Shown here in pieces: positions 5,374-5,920 of a stretch of 5,920 bases of DNA. How positions within the stretch are numbered: the stretch's first letter is position 1; each line of letters opens with the position of its first letter. Under the pieces are notes generated by a model that searched no databases, was not told where the DNA came from, and worked only from the letters and a program-made list of their open reading frames with translations. Both the position numbers and the translations under genes were made by a program. Source of the DNA: Chthoniobacteraceae bacterium (GTDB lineage Bacteria; Verrucomicrobiota; Verrucomicrobiia; Chthoniobacterales; Chthoniobacteraceae); the NCBI GenBank assembly GCA_947478975.1, contig CANJYI010000188.1, positions 1-5,920 on the forward strand, written 5' to 3'.

Positions 5374-5920
5374 CTACCAGCCCTCCAGTTTTCTGCGGCT
5401 TTGCTGTAGAATGCTCCATTCGGCGCGTGTGAGGCTGCTGATTCCTTTGTTGGAGATTTTCTCAAGGACCGGGTTGAGTTCTGTCCGGAGAAATTCCTCC
5501 CAGTCCATCTCTTCGACTCGCCGGTATCCCGGTTCGCTGCCGCCTGGCCTGCGCTGGATGAATAGAAGTTCGCCAAAGCCCAAGACCCGGGCGAACGCCC
5601 AGCCCGCCAGGAGTCCCCCAAGCACGGATGCGGGTCCCGCCTCAGGACACCACCCGGTTGCCCACCAAAGGGCGCAACCGACGGCAGCCAGCCAGCCGAA
5701 GGCGCCGGCGGTCAAGGGAAAGAGGACCCGCCAACGGGAGGCGGCGCCCATGCGCCACCCGGGCAGGATGGTGCTGTACACCCCGACAAGCGCGCCAAGC
5801 ATCGGCAGTGTCCCCTGAAGAGGAGGCCCGTCGGCGGGAAGCTCCATCGCAGTAAGGGCTGCGCCGTCTGCGCCAACGGGCTGTGCCAGCGCAGCAAACG
5901 CGCTCAGGCTACAGCCTGTA
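5374..5920 (-). CDS. Rhomboid-like membrane protein, C-terminal part, catalytic residues apparently missing (5' end beyond window)
   Basis: The minus-strand frame is open from the window edge (5920) to TAG at 5374-5376, so the ATG at 5847 is probably internal and the N terminus is missing. The visible 181 residues hold about four hydrophobic segments: CSLSAFAALA at the edge, LPMLGALVGVYSTIL (5808-5764), LTAGAFGWLAAVGCALWWA (about 5712-5656), and SVLGGLLAGWAFARVLGFG (about 5628-5572). A soluble tail follows, with NPVLEKISNKGISSLT and EWSILQQSRRKL (5475-5383), resembling the short C-terminal domain (DUF6576-like) of many Bacteroidota/Verrucomicrobiota rhomboid proteases. By that alignment the LGGLLAG segment is rhomboid TM6, but V (5623-5625) stands where the catalytic His should be, and QGTLP (near 5812) stands where GxSG is expected. 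It may thus be a non-proteolytic rhomboid homologue in the inner membrane. The rhomboid assignment is inferred from pattern. Spacing to engB (428 bp) argues against one operon. Confidence 0.65.
   Translation of the reverse strand, partial: TGCSLSAFAALAQPVGADGAALTAMELPADGPPLQGTLPMLGALVGVYSTILPGWRMGAASRWRVLFPLTAGAFGWLAAVGCALWWATGWCPEAGPASVLGGLLAGWAFARVLGFGELLFIQRRPGGSEPGYRRVEEMDWEEFLRTELNPVLEKISNKGISSLTRAEWSILQQSRRKLEGW

Noticed and set aside
5110..5409. 99-codon open frame on the plus strand
   Set aside because: No recognisable domain, weak start context, and its end runs antisense into the rhomboid-like gene, whose frame has clear protein features.
5900..5920. Inverted repeat CAGGCT-A-CAGCCTG-like sequence at the right edge
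   Set aside because: It is short, lies within the open frame of the rhomboid-like gene and encodes part of a hydrophobic segment; no sign of a mobile-element end.

Overview
This is a GC-rich chromosomal window whose gene content points to the Planctomycetota-Verrucomicrobiota-Chlamydiota group, most probably Verrucomicrobiota. Three things support this. A secreted protein starts with a planctomycete-type cytochrome c domain (PSCyt1). A secreted alpha/beta hydrolase matches the 'acetylxylan esterase / dienelactone hydrolase-like' type common in those phyla. A rhomboid-like membrane protein carries a short C-terminal tail of the kind seen in Bacteroidota and Verrucomicrobiota. Clear Shine-Dalgarno sequences are absent before most starts. 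The taxonomic assignment is inferred from protein character, not from a search.

Layout, left to right. (1) 1-377, minus strand: N-terminal part of a PSCyt1-type secreted haem protein, running off the left edge. (2) 378-647: a divergent intergenic region with a polypyrimidine/polypurine hairpin and only weak promoter-like hexamers. (3) 648-1118 and 1210-3204, plus strand: an exported single-domain cupin followed 91 bp later by an exported 664-residue serine esterase with C-terminal beta-rich domains, probably co-transcribed. (4) 3211-3250: an imperfect 14-bp hairpin at the convergence point, overlapping the end of the next gene. (5) 3228-4328 and 4325-4945, minus strand: rsgA and engB/ysxC, two ribosome-assembly GTPases sharing an ATGA stop/start overlap, with engB first. 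(6) 4946-5373: a 428-bp stretch with no convincing gene. (7) 5374-5920, minus strand: C-terminal part of a rhomboid-like membrane protein whose N terminus lies beyond the right edge.

The left half looks like accessory, envelope/periplasm-directed metabolism: all three products have signal peptides, and an esterase next to PSCyt1-type proteins fits polysaccharide or organic-ester breakdown. The right half is housekeeping: EngB acts in 50S maturation and RsgA in 30S maturation, and the overlap suggests their synthesis is coupled. I see no mobile element, CRISPR array, tRNA or rRNA. I found no clear new system. The best leads are the apparently catalytically dead rhomboid, the hairpin built into the 3' end of rsgA, the cupin with a Gln in place of its usual metal-binding Glu, and the multi-domain architecture of the esterase.
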